Assembly: GCA_944391805.1 (NCBI GenBank)
Contig: CALXUY010000065.1
Span: forward strand, 1-64,000
Origin: an uncultured Clostridia bacterium
GTDB lineage: Bacteria; Bacillota; Clostridia; Oscillospirales; CAG-272
DNA: 64,000 nt
Direction of reading: 5' to 3'
Below, piece by piece: positions 33,605 through 42,098 of the stretch. Position 1 is the first letter of the stretch; every line of letters begins with the position of its first letter. The position numbers were made by a program, and so were the translations under genes. The notes beneath the pieces are model-generated. The model saw only the letters and a program-made list of their open reading frames with translations, did not search any database and had not been told where the DNA came from.

Positions 33605-35041
33605 ATGGTTTTTTCCAGTTTGTTTTTTGTGTTCTTCTTTTTTGTGCTTTGTATGGCGCTGGTGCTCACGCGCAAGACCGTAAAGGGGCAGAACACGGTT
33701 CTGCTCATTTTTTCCCTGTTGTTTTACGCATGGGGCGGACCGGTTCTGCTCCTGCTGCTCTGCGGCGTCACCTTTATCTGTTGGCTGGGCGGACGGGTGA
33801 TCGGGTGGCTGCAGCGTCCCTTCTACCGCAGGCTGACGCTGTTCATGACGGTGGCGATCTGCATTCTGATATTTGTGTATTTCAAATATACCAATTTTCT
33901 TGCCGAGTCCTTCCGGTGGATTTTCCGGTTTGACACGGTGCTCCCGGAAATTGTTCTGCCCATCGGCATCTCCTTTTATACCTTTCAGTTGCTCTCTTAT
34001 GTGGCGGATGTCTATCGCGGAGAGGCAGAGGCGCAGCCGAGCTACCTGCGGCTGCTGCTGTATGCATCGCTGTTTCATCAGTGCGTGGCAGGGCCGATTG
34101 TGCGCTACAGCGATGTGTGCGCCGAGCTGGATCAGCGCAGCATCACGCTGCAGGATCTCTCCTCCGGTGTGACGCGCTTTGCGGTCGGCCTGGCCAAAAA
34201 GGCAGTGCTGGCCAATTACTGCGGCTCGCTGGCTTCCACTGCGCTGGCAGCGAACGGGCTGGCAGAGGCCTCCTCCGGAACGGTTTTTCTGGGCGGACTT
34301 TTCTACATGCTGCAAATTTATCTCGATTTTTCGGCCTACTCGGACATGGCCATCGGTATGGGGAGAATGTGCGGTCTGCACTACTGTGAAAACTTCAACT
34401 ATCCCTATATTTCGGGGTCTGTGACCGAATTCTGGAGGCGGTGGCACATCTCCCTCTCCACCTTTTTCCGGGACTATGTGTACATCCCGCTCGGCGGAAA
34501 CCGCCGGGGGCTTGGACGGCAGATCCTGAACCTGTTGGCGGTTTGGGCGCTGACAGGTCTTTGGCACGGCGCCTCGTGGAACTATGTGCTGTGGGGACTT
34601 TACTATTTTGTGTTCCTTGTCATCGAAAAGCTGTTTTTGCCCAAGCTGACCGACAAGACGCCGCTCTGGAGCCGTATTCTGCGCCATGTCGGCGTGCTGG
34701 TGATTGTGTGGTTCGGATGGATGCTGTTCTATTTTGAGGACCTTTCCGTATTCGGTACGGCAATCGGCTCGCTGTTCTGCGCCAATGGCAACGTGTTCTG
34801 GGATATGAACGCCCAGTTGATGCTGCTCAACAATCTGTTCTTCCTGATTGTGGCGATTCTGGCCTGCACACCGGTGGTTCCCTTTCTGCGGCGCAAGCTG
34901 GCAGAGGCAGGAAAGTCCAGCCCCGCGTGGGCGGCCTTTGGCAACGGCGTGGACGCCGCTTTTCCGGCCATATTGCTGTTTGCTTCCTTTGTGTCGCTGA
35001 TCGGAAATACCTATAACCCCTTCCTCTACTTCCAGTTCTGA
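33605..35041 (+). CDS. MBOAT-family O-acyltransferase (AlgI/DltB-like)
   Basis: 478 residues with about ten to twelve membrane helices. Family landmarks are LPIGISFYTFQLLSYVADVY, FHQCVAGPIVRY, LQIYLDFSAYSDMAIGMGRM, TEFWRRWHISLSTFFRDYVY and the catalytic-His motif LTGLWHGASWNYVLWG. MBOAT proteins of this branch move acyl (usually acetyl) groups across the membrane to be placed on cell-surface polysaccharides or teichoic acids. The partner gene just downstream encodes an AlgJ/AlgX-like DHHW protein, the usual extracellular half of such a system. ATG 33605 follows GAAAGGAG. Confidence 0.93.
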   Translation: MVFSSLFFVFFFFVLCMALVLTRKTVKGQNTVLLIFSLLFYAWGGPVLLLLLCGVTFICWLGGRVIGWLQRPFYRRLTLFMTVAICILIFVYFKYTNFLAESFRWIFRFDTVLPEIVLPIGISFYTFQLLSYVADVYRGEAEAQPSYLRLLLYASLFHQCVAGPIVRYSDVCAELDQRSITLQDLSSGVTRFAVGLAKKAVLANYCGSLASTALAANGLAEASSGTVFLGGLFYMLQIYLDFSAYSDMAIGMGRMCGLHYCENFNYPYISGSVTEFWRRWHISLSTFFRDYVYIPLGGNRRGLGRQILNLLAVWALTGLWHGASWNYVLWGLYYFVFLVIEKLFLPKLTDKTPLWSRILRHVGVLVIVWFGWMLFYFEDLSVFGTAIGSLFCANGNVFWDMNAQLMLLNNLFFLIVAILACTPVVPFLRRKLAEAGKSSPAWAAFGNGVDAAFPAILLFASFVSLIGNTYNPFLYFQF

Positions 35042-35158
35042 CAATCCGCCGCCGGAGTTTGCCTCCGGGATCCCGGCTTCGGAGCAGCTTTCATGCTGTG
35101 AACCGGAGCCAAATTACATGTGGACAGGAATGCTTCTCCTGTCCCGGAAAGGTACATC

Positions 35159-36832
35159 ATGAATCAAATGCCAAACAAACCCCGGTCGGGGGAGTCCTCA
35201 TCGGAGCCGTACATTGGTCAGACGGCGGAAACGCGTTCCGAGCCCTACCGCGTGCGGCAGGAAGCCGGACATGCCGCCGCAGGTGAGCCGCATGTTACCC
35301 GGATGGCTGGGGATCGCACAGACCGGCGTGCCGGAATGACCGCCGCTCATCCGACGGAGCCACGGGACAGCGCCCGCTCCGCGGCCTCTCCCGGCGGGTC
35401 GCAGGGAGAAGAATCTGGGGGAGGTGTGGGAACGGTCGTACGGCAGGCCGGCGCGCCGGCGGAAAGCACAGGTGCTTCCCGTTCTGCCGCGGCTTCTGCC
35501 AACCCCCGCGCCAATTCCAACAAGACGAATGCTTCGGCACGCAAGGATGCGGTCAAAATCTATGTGTTTGCCGCGATGCTGATTGTGTTTTTTGTGGTCG
35601 GCCTGCTCTTTTTCCTGCGTCCGTCGGTCTCTGAAACCGAAAAGCGTCAGCTCACCGAGTTTCCGAAATTCACATGGGAGAGCTTCTTGAGCGGGGAATA
35701 CTTTGCTCAGATTTCCACATGGTATTCCGATACCTTCCCGGGGCGGGAGACCTTTATTTCGCTCAATCAGGCTCTGAAAAATCTTTACGGGATCCGCACC
35801 ATGCAAATCGTGCAGAATCCGCCATCCGGAAACAACAATCCCGACGATCCGGGAGGCAACGACCCTCTGAACCCGGGAAATGAGGATGACGACACGCCGG
35901 TGGAGCGCTTTGATACGGTGTTCATCAAGGGAGACCGCGCGTTTGAGATTTACAAATTCAGCCAGACCGCCTCCGACCGCTATGCTTCTATCATTAACTC
36001 TGCTGCCGACAAGATGAACGGGGTAGAGGTTTACAACATCATTGTACCGCTCTCTTATTCGGTAAACCTGACCGAGCGGGAGCAGCAGAGCATCGGCGCC
36101 TCCAATGTGGAGGACGCCATTTCCTACATGTACGGGAAAATGAACGATCGGGTTCACACGGTGGAGGTGCTTTCGGGACTGCTGGAGCACAAAGACGAAT
36201 ATCTGTATTTCCGCACCGACCATCACTGGACGGCCAGAGGCGCATATTATGCTTACGAGGCATTTTGCCGTGCTTCCGGGCAGGAGCCGCTCCCGCTGGA
36301 CAGTTGGCAGCGGGTGGAGTTCAGCGGATTCCTCGGCACCTTGTATGCCTCGGCAGGCCAGCCGCCGGCACTGGCGCAGAACCCGGACTATGTGGAGGCG
36401 TGGATCCCCCATTCCACCAATAAAATGATTACACTTTACAATGGCGGCAGCGGCAGTAACTATCACGAGACGGAACAGTTCCCGATTATTCAGACCAATC
36501 CGAATTACTATCAGGCGGCAGGCTCCAAGTACAACACCTTTATCGCCGGCGACCACCCGCTGATTACCATCAAAAATCCGAATCCCTCATCCACCAACGG
36601 CAAGAGCATTGTGGTGGTCAAGGAATCCTATGGCAACGCTTTTGTACCCTTCCTCGTCGACCAATATGAGACGGTTTACGTGGTGGATTACCGGTATTTC
36701 CAAAAGGCTGTCGACAAAACCCTGCCCGAATTCGTTTCAGAGGTGGGAGCCGATCAGGTGCTTTTCCTCAATTACATCTACTCCACCGCCGAAAATGCCC
36801 GCCTGAACGAGCTGCAGGCGCTGATCGGATGA
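35159..36832 (+). CDS. DHHW-family (AlgX/AlgJ-like) membrane-anchored protein
   Basis: 557 residues. The first ~125 are a low-complexity, Ala/Ser/Arg-rich cytoplasmic tail. One membrane helix follows (IYVFAAMLIVFFVVGLLFFL), then RPSVSETEKRQLTEFPKF, the start typical of DHHW proteins, and a Pro/Asn/Asp-rich insert. The catalytic region comes last: YLYFRTDHHWTARGAYYAYEAF and a late VVKESYGNAFVPF, which fit an SGNH-like acyltransferase with DHxx and Ser motifs. It likely completes the acyl transfer begun by the MBOAT protein. The long N-terminal tail is unusual. AAAGG precedes the ATG. Confidence 0.85.
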   Translation: MNQMPNKPRSGESSSEPYIGQTAETRSEPYRVRQEAGHAAAGEPHVTRMAGDRTDRRAGMTAAHPTEPRDSARSAASPGGSQGEESGGGVGTVVRQAGAPAESTGASRSAAASANPRANSNKTNASARKDAVKIYVFAAMLIVFFVVGLLFFLRPSVSETEKRQLTEFPKFTWESFLSGEYFAQISTWYSDTFPGRETFISLNQALKNLYGIRTMQIVQNPPSGNNNPDDPGGNDPLNPGNEDDDTPVERFDTVFIKGDRAFEIYKFSQTASDRYASIINSAADKMNGVEVYNIIVPLSYSVNLTEREQQSIGASNVEDAISYMYGKMNDRVHTVEVLSGLLEHKDEYLYFRTDHHWTARGAYYAYEAFCRASGQEPLPLDSWQRVEFSGFLGTLYASAGQPPALAQNPDYVEAWIPHSTNKMITLYNGGSGSNYHETEQFPIIQTNPNYYQAAGSKYNTFIAGDHPLITIKNPNPSSTNGKSIVVVKESYGNAFVPFLVDQYETVYVVDYRYFQKAVDKTLPEFVSEVGADQVLFLNYIYSTAENARLNELQALIG

Positions 36833-36845
36833 TAAGGAGAAAACC

Positions 36846-37514
36846 GTGAAGCTGAATGACGATATTCTTTCGGGCCTGCCGTTCTGGGGGCAGCTTTCTA
36901 CCTCGCAGCGTGCAGAGGTCGCGGAGATGACCTATACCCGGCTTTACTCCAAGGGGAGTATTGTCGGGTGTGGCTCCAACTGTCTCGGGTTGATTCAGGT
37001 GCTGCGAGGGGGCACACGGGTGTATCTGCTCTCACCCGAGGGGCGGGAGGTGACGCTTTACCGCCTGGGCGTAGGGGATTGCTGTGTGCTCACGGCCTCC
37101 TGTGTGATGAGCCAGATCACGTTTGAAACCAACATGGTGGCGGAGGAGGAGACCGAGCTGCTGATTCTTCCGGCCCACACCTTTTCCCGGCTGACCGGAG
37201 AGAATATTCACGTCCGGTGCTTTATGTACGAGCTGGCCACCCGCCGCTTTTCGGCGGTCATGTTCTCGCTCCAGCAGGTTCTGTTTGCCCGCTTTGACCG
37301 CAGGCTGGCCTCCTTTCTGCTCTCCGAGGCCGAGCGTACCGGCTCCCGGGAGCTGCGCCTGACGCATGAGGAGATTGCCCGGCAGGTCAGCTCGGCCAGA
37401 GAGGTGGTGGCGCGCATGCTCAAGCGCTTTGCGTCCGACGGGCTGGTCAGCCTGCGGCGGGGTGTGATCCGCATTGAGCGCCCGGCCGAGCTGAAAAAAA
37501 TTTTGTCAGAATGA
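36846..37514 (+). CDS. Crp/Fnr-family transcription regulator
   Basis: 222 residues from a GTG (AAGGAG upstream). A cyclic-nucleotide-binding-like beta-barrel (residues ~15-120, GLIQVLRGGTRVYLLSPEGREVTLYRLGVGDCC) precedes a dimer helix and a winged HTH (LTHEEIARQVSSAREVVARMLKRF). Five Cys are scattered through the barrel area (CGSNC, CCVLTASC), which could allow redox or Fe-S sensing, but there is no classical Fnr N-terminal cluster. It starts 13 bases after the DHHW gene, and the redox genes follow it, so either could be a target. Confidence 0.88.
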   Translation: MKLNDDILSGLPFWGQLSTSQRAEVAEMTYTRLYSKGSIVGCGSNCLGLIQVLRGGTRVYLLSPEGREVTLYRLGVGDCCVLTASCVMSQITFETNMVAEEETELLILPAHTFSRLTGENIHVRCFMYELATRRFSAVMFSLQQVLFARFDRRLASFLLSEAERTGSRELRLTHEEIARQVSSAREVVARMLKRFASDGLVSLRRGVIRIERPAELKKILSE

Positions 37515-37577
37515 TACCTCGTCACATTTTTCCGCTCCGGAGTGTGATATAATAGGGACACAGAGGAGGTGATTTCC

Positions 37578-37778
37578 GTGAAGATTATTCAGAACCCGGA
37601 TGCCGAAATCGTCAGAACGGTGAAGGACGGGCTGAAGCGGACGGGAGGCTATTGCCCCTGCCGGCTGGAACGCACCGAAGATAACAAGTGTATGTGCCGG
37701 GAATTCCGGGAGCAGATTGCCGACCCGGATTTTGAAGGCTACTGCCACTGTATGCTCTATTACAAATCCAAGGCCTGA
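37578..37778 (+). CDS. Ferredoxin:thioredoxin reductase catalytic-chain-like protein
   Basis: 66 residues from GTG 37578, which sits eight bases after AGAGGAGG. It has three paired Cys motifs: CPC (26-28), CMC (38-40) and CHC (56-58). These are the ligands of the [4Fe-4S] centre and the redox disulfide in FTR beta chains, though the spacing (9 and 15 residues) differs from the plant/cyanobacterial form (16 and 8). A thioredoxin gene follows 36 bases later, so the pair probably passes electrons from ferredoxin to protein thiols in this anaerobe. An extended -10 (TGATATAAT) lies just upstream. Confidence 0.8.
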   Translation: MKIIQNPDAEIVRTVKDGLKRTGGYCPCRLERTEDNKCMCREFREQIADPDFEGYCHCMLYYKSKA

Positions 37779-37814
37779 AGCAAAGACAGGCCGGAAGAAA
37801 AGGGGGATTGAAAG

Positions 37815-38144
37815 ATGGCTGAAAAGAAAATTACCGCAGGCAATTTTGAACAGGAGGTTCTGCGCGCAGAGGGGACGGTACTGCTGGATTTCTGGGCGCC
37901 GTGGTGCGGACCCTGCCGGATGTTGGGGCCGGTGCTTGCCGAGCTGGCAGAGGAGAATGAGGGCAGCCTCACGGTCGGCAAGGTCAATGTGGACGAGGAG
38001 GGGGCGCTGGCCGCGCAGTTCGGCATTGCCAGCATTCCCACACTCATCCTGTTCCGCGCAGGCGTTCCGGTGGCGAAGCAGATCGGTTTTGTGCCAAAGG
38101 AGAGGCTGGAGGCATTTTTGCGCACACCCAGTCCGGAGGCCTGA
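37815..38144 (+). CDS. trxA: Thioredoxin
   Basis: A 109-residue single thioredoxin domain with the active site WAPWCGPCRM, the cis-proline loop IASIPTLILF, and the usual length. It reduces protein disulfides in the cytoplasm. Position directly after the FTR-like gene suggests ferredoxin-dependent re-reduction rather than NADPH. AAAGGGGG precedes the ATG. Confidence 0.95.
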   Translation: MAEKKITAGNFEQEVLRAEGTVLLDFWAPWCGPCRMLGPVLAELAEENEGSLTVGKVNVDEEGALAAQFGIASIPTLILFRAGVPVAKQIGFVPKERLEAFLRTPSPEA

Positions 38145-38311
38145 CCCGAAGCGGCAGAGCAGGCGGCTCACGGCAGTGGAGCGGGGCGCAAAAACGGTGC
38201 TGCTGCGGCCATGGCGCACCTGCTCCTTTGCCGATTCTGTTTGCAGCAGGGAACCGCGTGGGAATCCGCCAAGTCAAAATCGGTTTTTCGGGAAAATGTG
38301 AGAAAAAACAC

Positions 38312-38340
38312 TTGACAAGCCTTTTCAAACATGATATGAT
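38312..38340 (+). promoter_or_regulatory. Rubrerythrin promoter
   Basis: TTGACA (38312-38317), 17-base spacer, TATGAT (38335-38340), 36 bases before the start codon. Confidence 0.8.
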
Positions 38341-38376
38341 AATAAGGAAAGTGACGATCAATGAAAGGAGACAGCC

Positions 38377-39039
38377 ATGAAAACCTACCAGTGCTTGGTT
38401 TGCGGCGAGGTGTTCACCGTTGCCGAGGGAGAGGAACCGGTTTGCCCCAGATGCAGGGCAAGAGGAAATAAACTGAAGGAAATCAAGGAGGAAACAGCAA
38501 TGAACAACAAGTATGCAGGCACCAAAACCGAACAGAATTTGCAGGCCGCCTTTGCGGGAGAATCACAGGCCAGAAACAAGTATACTTACTTTGCGTCGGT
38601 GGCAAAAAAGGAGGGCTTTGAGCAGATTTCTGCGCTGTTCCTCAAGACTGCCGATAACGAGAAGGAGCATGCCAAGATGTGGTTCAAGGAGCTCCAGGGC
38701 ATCGGATCAACTGCCGAGAATCTGGCAGCCGCCGCAGACGGCGAGAACTATGAGTGGACCGATATGTACGAGGGCTTTGCCAAAACCGCCGAGGAGGAGG
38801 GCTTCCCGGAGCTGGCAGCCAAATTCCGCTTGGTCGCGGCGATTGAAAAGCATCATGAGGAGAGATACCGCGCACTGCTGAAGAATGTGGAGACCGCCGC
38901 TGTATTTGCAAAGAGTGAGGTCAAGGTTTGGGAGTGCCGCAACTGCGGACACATTGTGGTGGGAACCAAGGCGCCCGACGTCTGCCCGACCTGCGCGCAT
39001 CCCCAGAGCTACTTTGAAGTGCACGCAGAGAACTATTGA
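38377..39039 (+). CDS. rbr: Rubrerythrin with additional N-terminal rubredoxin-like knuckles
   Basis: 220 residues. An N-terminal mini-domain (CLVCGEVF ... CPRCRARG) precedes the diiron four-helix bundle with the EESQ-type ligands ([33 protein letters not shown]). A C-terminal rubredoxin follows ([20 protein letters not shown]). Rubrerythrins reduce hydrogen peroxide in anaerobes using electrons from rubredoxin-type centres. The two-ended knuckle layout is a variant common in clostridia. GAAAGGAG lies ahead of the ATG and a strong terminator follows. Confidence 0.92.
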   Translation: MKTYQCLVCGEVFTVAEGEEPVCPRCRARGNKLKEIKEETAMNNKYAGTKTEQNLQAAFAGESQARNKYTYFASVAKKEGFEQISALFLKTADNEKEHAKMWFKELQGIGSTAENLAAAADGENYEWTDMYEGFAKTAEEEGFPELAAKFRLVAAIEKHHEERYRALLKNVETAAVFAKSEVKVWECRNCGHIVVGTKAPDVCPTCAHPQSYFEVHAENY

Positions 39040-39094
39040 GGCTGTTTTGATCGGAGACGGATGAAATCCGTGCCAATCTGAAACCTGATAGAGA

Positions 39095-39140
39095 GAGCAG
39101 GGGCTGCTGCCCGTTTTGGACAGCAGCCCCTGCTCGTTTT
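39095..39140. terminator. Strong terminator after rubrerythrin
   Basis: Perfect 15-base arms GAGCAGGGGCTGCTG / CAGCAGCCCCTGCTC with a CCGTTTTGGA-type loop and a GTTTT tail. Confidence 0.85.
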
Positions 39141-39221
39141 GATATGAATTGATCGGAATGCACGTCACATCGGAAGCCGGTGCGGCTCTCCCGCACGGTG
39201 TTACCGGGGGAGCGTGTCCGG

Positions 39222-39668
39222 TCAAGGCGAGGGCGCTTCGGTAACGGTCACGGCAACCGAAGTCTCCAGATCAAATTCCGTGCCGTTGACTTCAAACCAA
39301 CAGGATGCCCAGACAATATAGCTGCCCGGCTCGAGAAACTCTGTGTTCAGTGTTTTCTCAATGGTTTCGTGGGGTTGAAGCTCGGTGGTGAAGGCGGCTG
39401 ACCCGAAAATCTTTTCCCGCGTCTCCCCCTCCGGGTATACCTGCACCGAAATCAGGGGCCATGCGTGCTCCAATGCATAGCGTCTGCCCGTGAGGCTGCG
39501 GAGCTCCGCCCGATATGTGACCGGCTCCCCGACCGCAACGGTGATCTGCGGGTCGGCGACGGTCAGCGAAAAATCCGTTTCCTGCGGGGTGTGCAGGCAG
39601 GAGGCGAATGGCAGGAGCTGCGCGCCGAGCAGCAGAAGAAGGAACAATCGATATGCTGTCTGTTTCAT
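39222..39668 (-). CDS. Small beta-sandwich lipoprotein
   Basis: 148 residues from ATG 39668 (AGGAAAGG upstream). Signal peptide with lipobox-like FASC, then one Ig-like/beta-sandwich domain with PGSYIVWASCWFEV near the end. This layout recalls the BsuPI/intracellular proteinase inhibitor fold, but homology is uncertain. It lies after the Gld-type ABC genes on the same strand and may be an extracytoplasmic companion. Confidence 0.55.
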   Translation of the reverse strand: MKQTAYRLFLLLLLGAQLLPFASCLHTPQETDFSLTVADPQITVAVGEPVTYRAELRSLTGRRYALEHAWPLISVQVYPEGETREKIFGSAAFTTELQPHETIEKTLNTEFLEPGSYIVWASCWFEVNGTEFDLETSVAVTVTEAPSP

Positions 39669-39819
39669 TTGCCTTTCCTGTATCCTTTGATATTGATATG
39701 TATACATGATGCTGAAGGCGGTATGAATATCGGCCGTGTTCAGGGCATAGGCGGTTTTCCGTATGCTGCCGTTTGCAGCTCTGCTGCGACAATCTGATTG
39801 CCTCGGCGGCAATGTCTGT

Positions 39820-41223
39820 TCAACTCTTGCTGCGCAGGTAGCGCCGGATGATTCCGATCGCAACCAGTCCGACGGGAATCAGAACGATGAAGGTCACAAT
39901 CCAGAAAATCAGCACGGTGTTGGTGGCCTCCAGCAGCGTGGAGGGGATGGAGGTGCTCGGGATGTTCAGGGCTTCGGTTCCGGAATCGGCCATCCAGCGG
40001 ATGGTTTGCTCGGCAAAATCAAAATCCACGCCGCCCGAAAGACCGTTGGCCAGCGCATCCAGCGGCATCGCAAGCCACACCAGCCGGGTGTTTCCGGATT
40101 CGGCCGCAACGCAGAACGAAAAGCTGCCGGTCTCCGGCTCCGCGTCCTCCTCGTTTGTCACGTTATAGGCGCTGCTTGAGGTGCGCAGCAGCACCGAATG
40201 CGTCACACCGTCGGTTTCGGTGGTCTGAATGCTGTGCGCGTATGCTGCCAGAAACTCTCCGTCATAGCGGTCGAGAATGGGGTGATCGCCCTCCACCGCG
40301 TAAAACATCTGATAATTGCCGTCATAAAGCACGCTCTCCTCGGTTGGAGAGGAAAGCCCGTAAACCTGCAGCACCGATGCAAGATTGGGGGTATCCGGAG
40401 CCTGGTAGTTGGTGGTGAGCAGAACAGCGCCTCCGCCGGCGAGATAAGACGAGAGCGTTTCGGCCTCGGTTTCGGTCAGATCCGCGGCCGCATAGAGATA
40501 GAGCGCTTCGCAATCGGCGGGAACGGTGTTGAGATTGGAGAGCGCCTGCACTGTATAGCCTGCCTGCTCGAGCTGCTGGCGCAGAAGCTGGTTCATATCG
40601 CCCGATCCCCCTGCCGTGTAAACGCACACCATCGGCGTATACTCGGCCAGCACATAGCGGATGGCGCCGGTCAGATTGGCGTCGCCCGAGAAGTAAGCCG
40701 AGAGCGTGGAGGAATTGTAGAGCGTGAGCAGAGATTCGGAAATGCTTTCGTCGGTAGTGGTGGAGATCAACTGAAGAATGGCGGCATATTCGATGGATGA
40801 GAGCGCCTCGCCGGTCATCGTATTCAGAAAATAGTAGAGATTGATGGCGTGCAGCGTCCGGCTCCGACGGTCCGAACGGATCTCAATGCTTTGGTCGGCA
40901 GCCTGCGCCTCTTCCGCGTCAGCCAGTGTCACCCGGATGTGCGGGCTGGCTTCGGCAAACTGCAGGAGGAACGGGTAAAGATCGCGGTCGGCCCCGGCTG
41001 TTCCGCCGGTGGCATAGTAGATGATCTCCACGTCCTCATCCACGGTGGAAAGGTAGCGCCGGGTGGCGTCCGAAAGCCGGTAGGTGGTGCTGCCCGAAAC
41101 GTCCGGATATTTGGCCCGGAAGGGAAGAAACCCAACCGCGACATTGATCAGCACCAGAATCAGAACCAGCGCGGTACATTTCAGAAAGCGCCGGCTTTTG
41201 ATCATGTTCAGAATCCGCTTCAT
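39820..41223 (-). CDS. GldG-like ABC-associated membrane protein
   Basis: 467 residues. An N-terminal membrane helix (TALVLILVLINVAVGF), a large extracytoplasmic domain of the ABC-auxiliary type found in GldG (TYRLSDATRRYL at the start, an IRVTLADAEEA region, an AGGGAVLLTTNY turn), and a C-terminal helix (VLIFWIVTFIVLIPVGLVAIG) with a basic tail. GldG-like proteins act with a GldF-type permease and GldA-type ATPase; outside gliding bacteria their substrate is not known. It overlaps the permease gene by four bases. Confidence 0.8.
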   Translation of the reverse strand: MKRILNMIKSRRFLKCTALVLILVLINVAVGFLPFRAKYPDVSGSTTYRLSDATRRYLSTVDEDVEIIYYATGGTAGADRDLYPFLLQFAEASPHIRVTLADAEEAQAADQSIEIRSDRRSRTLHAINLYYFLNTMTGEALSSIEYAAILQLISTTTDESISESLLTLYNSSTLSAYFSGDANLTGAIRYVLAEYTPMVCVYTAGGSGDMNQLLRQQLEQAGYTVQALSNLNTVPADCEALYLYAAADLTETEAETLSSYLAGGGAVLLTTNYQAPDTPNLASVLQVYGLSSPTEESVLYDGNYQMFYAVEGDHPILDRYDGEFLAAYAHSIQTTETDGVTHSVLLRTSSSAYNVTNEEDAEPETGSFSFCVAAESGNTRLVWLAMPLDALANGLSGGVDFDFAEQTIRWMADSGTEALNIPSTSIPSTLLEATNTVLIFWIVTFIVLIPVGLVAIGIIRRYLRSKS

Positions 41224-42098
41224 TTGCCCTTTCCCTCCTTGCGAACCGGTTTTGTTTGCAATTGAACGGTGAGAAAGACAAACAGCACGGCGATACTCAG
41301 GTAGTACACCCCGGTCGGAACATCAAAATGCCCGATTGTAAAGCCATTGAGCAGGCTGACCAGGGAGCAGAAATCGAGCACAGCAGGCAGAAAATCGCTG
41401 TAAAAAACAGGGAGCAGGAAGTAGAGCAGCGTGAACAGAACCAGCGGAATGCCCGCGGCCAGTACGCCGGGCAGCACCCGCCGGTAGCGGATGACCAGCC
41501 AGGCGCCGATTCCGGCGCAGATCAACCCGCAGACGAGGTACCCGATCCATGCGCGCCACACAAACAGGCTTGCCAGCACCGGTGCAAAATAAATGACGGC
41601 GCAGATCAGAATGCCTACGATGACCGAAACAATCCGGTTGTGCAGACAGGAGGCTGCAAACGCGCAGATCGCCAGCAGCGCGCTTCCCATCAGCACGTAG
41701 CCGGCCAGGGTGCAGTAGGCACTGCCGTAGGAGATATTCCCGAGGTTATCCAGCAGGGGAGGAAACACGGCGAGCAGAGCGGTTGGGAGCAAAAACAGCA
41801 GAAGCATGGCGAAATATTTGCCCAGAATCAGGCCGGTACGCCGGACAGGCAGGCTGCGGAGCCAGAGCTCGTTTTGCTCTGCGCGTTCCTTGGTAAAGGT
41901 TTGGGAGGCAAGAAAAGGGAGCAGCACAATCAGCACCTCGGGCAGCGTGGCAAAGATGGCAGAGAAATCGGTGGATCCGGACAGAATGTTCACTGCCGTG
42001 GAGAGCACTCCGCCGGCCAGCACCAGCACGGCAATAAAAATCCAGCCGAACATGCCGGTGAAATAATCGCGGAATTCACGCTTGAAAATCGCAGTCAT
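41220..42098 (-). CDS. GldF-like ABC-2 type permease
   Basis: 292 residues, six or more helices. The start FKREFRDYFTGMFGWIF is the typical ABC-2/GldF beginning, and FLASQTFTKERAEQNELWLRSLPV is the conserved cytoplasmic coupling segment. It should form the membrane channel with the GldG-like protein. The ATG overlaps the stop of the ATPase gene (four bases), and its own stop overlaps the GldG-like gene. Confidence 0.85.
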   Translation of the reverse strand: MTAIFKREFRDYFTGMFGWIFIAVLVLAGGVLSTAVNILSGSTDFSAIFATLPEVLIVLLPFLASQTFTKERAEQNELWLRSLPVRRTGLILGKYFAMLLLFLLPTALLAVFPPLLDNLGNISYGSAYCTLAGYVLMGSALLAICAFAASCLHNRIVSVIVGILICAVIYFAPVLASLFVWRAWIGYLVCGLICAGIGAWLVIRYRRVLPGVLAAGIPLVLFTLLYFLLPVFYSDFLPAVLDFCSLVSLLNGFTIGHFDVPTGVYYLSIAVLFVFLTVQLQTKPVRKEGKGK

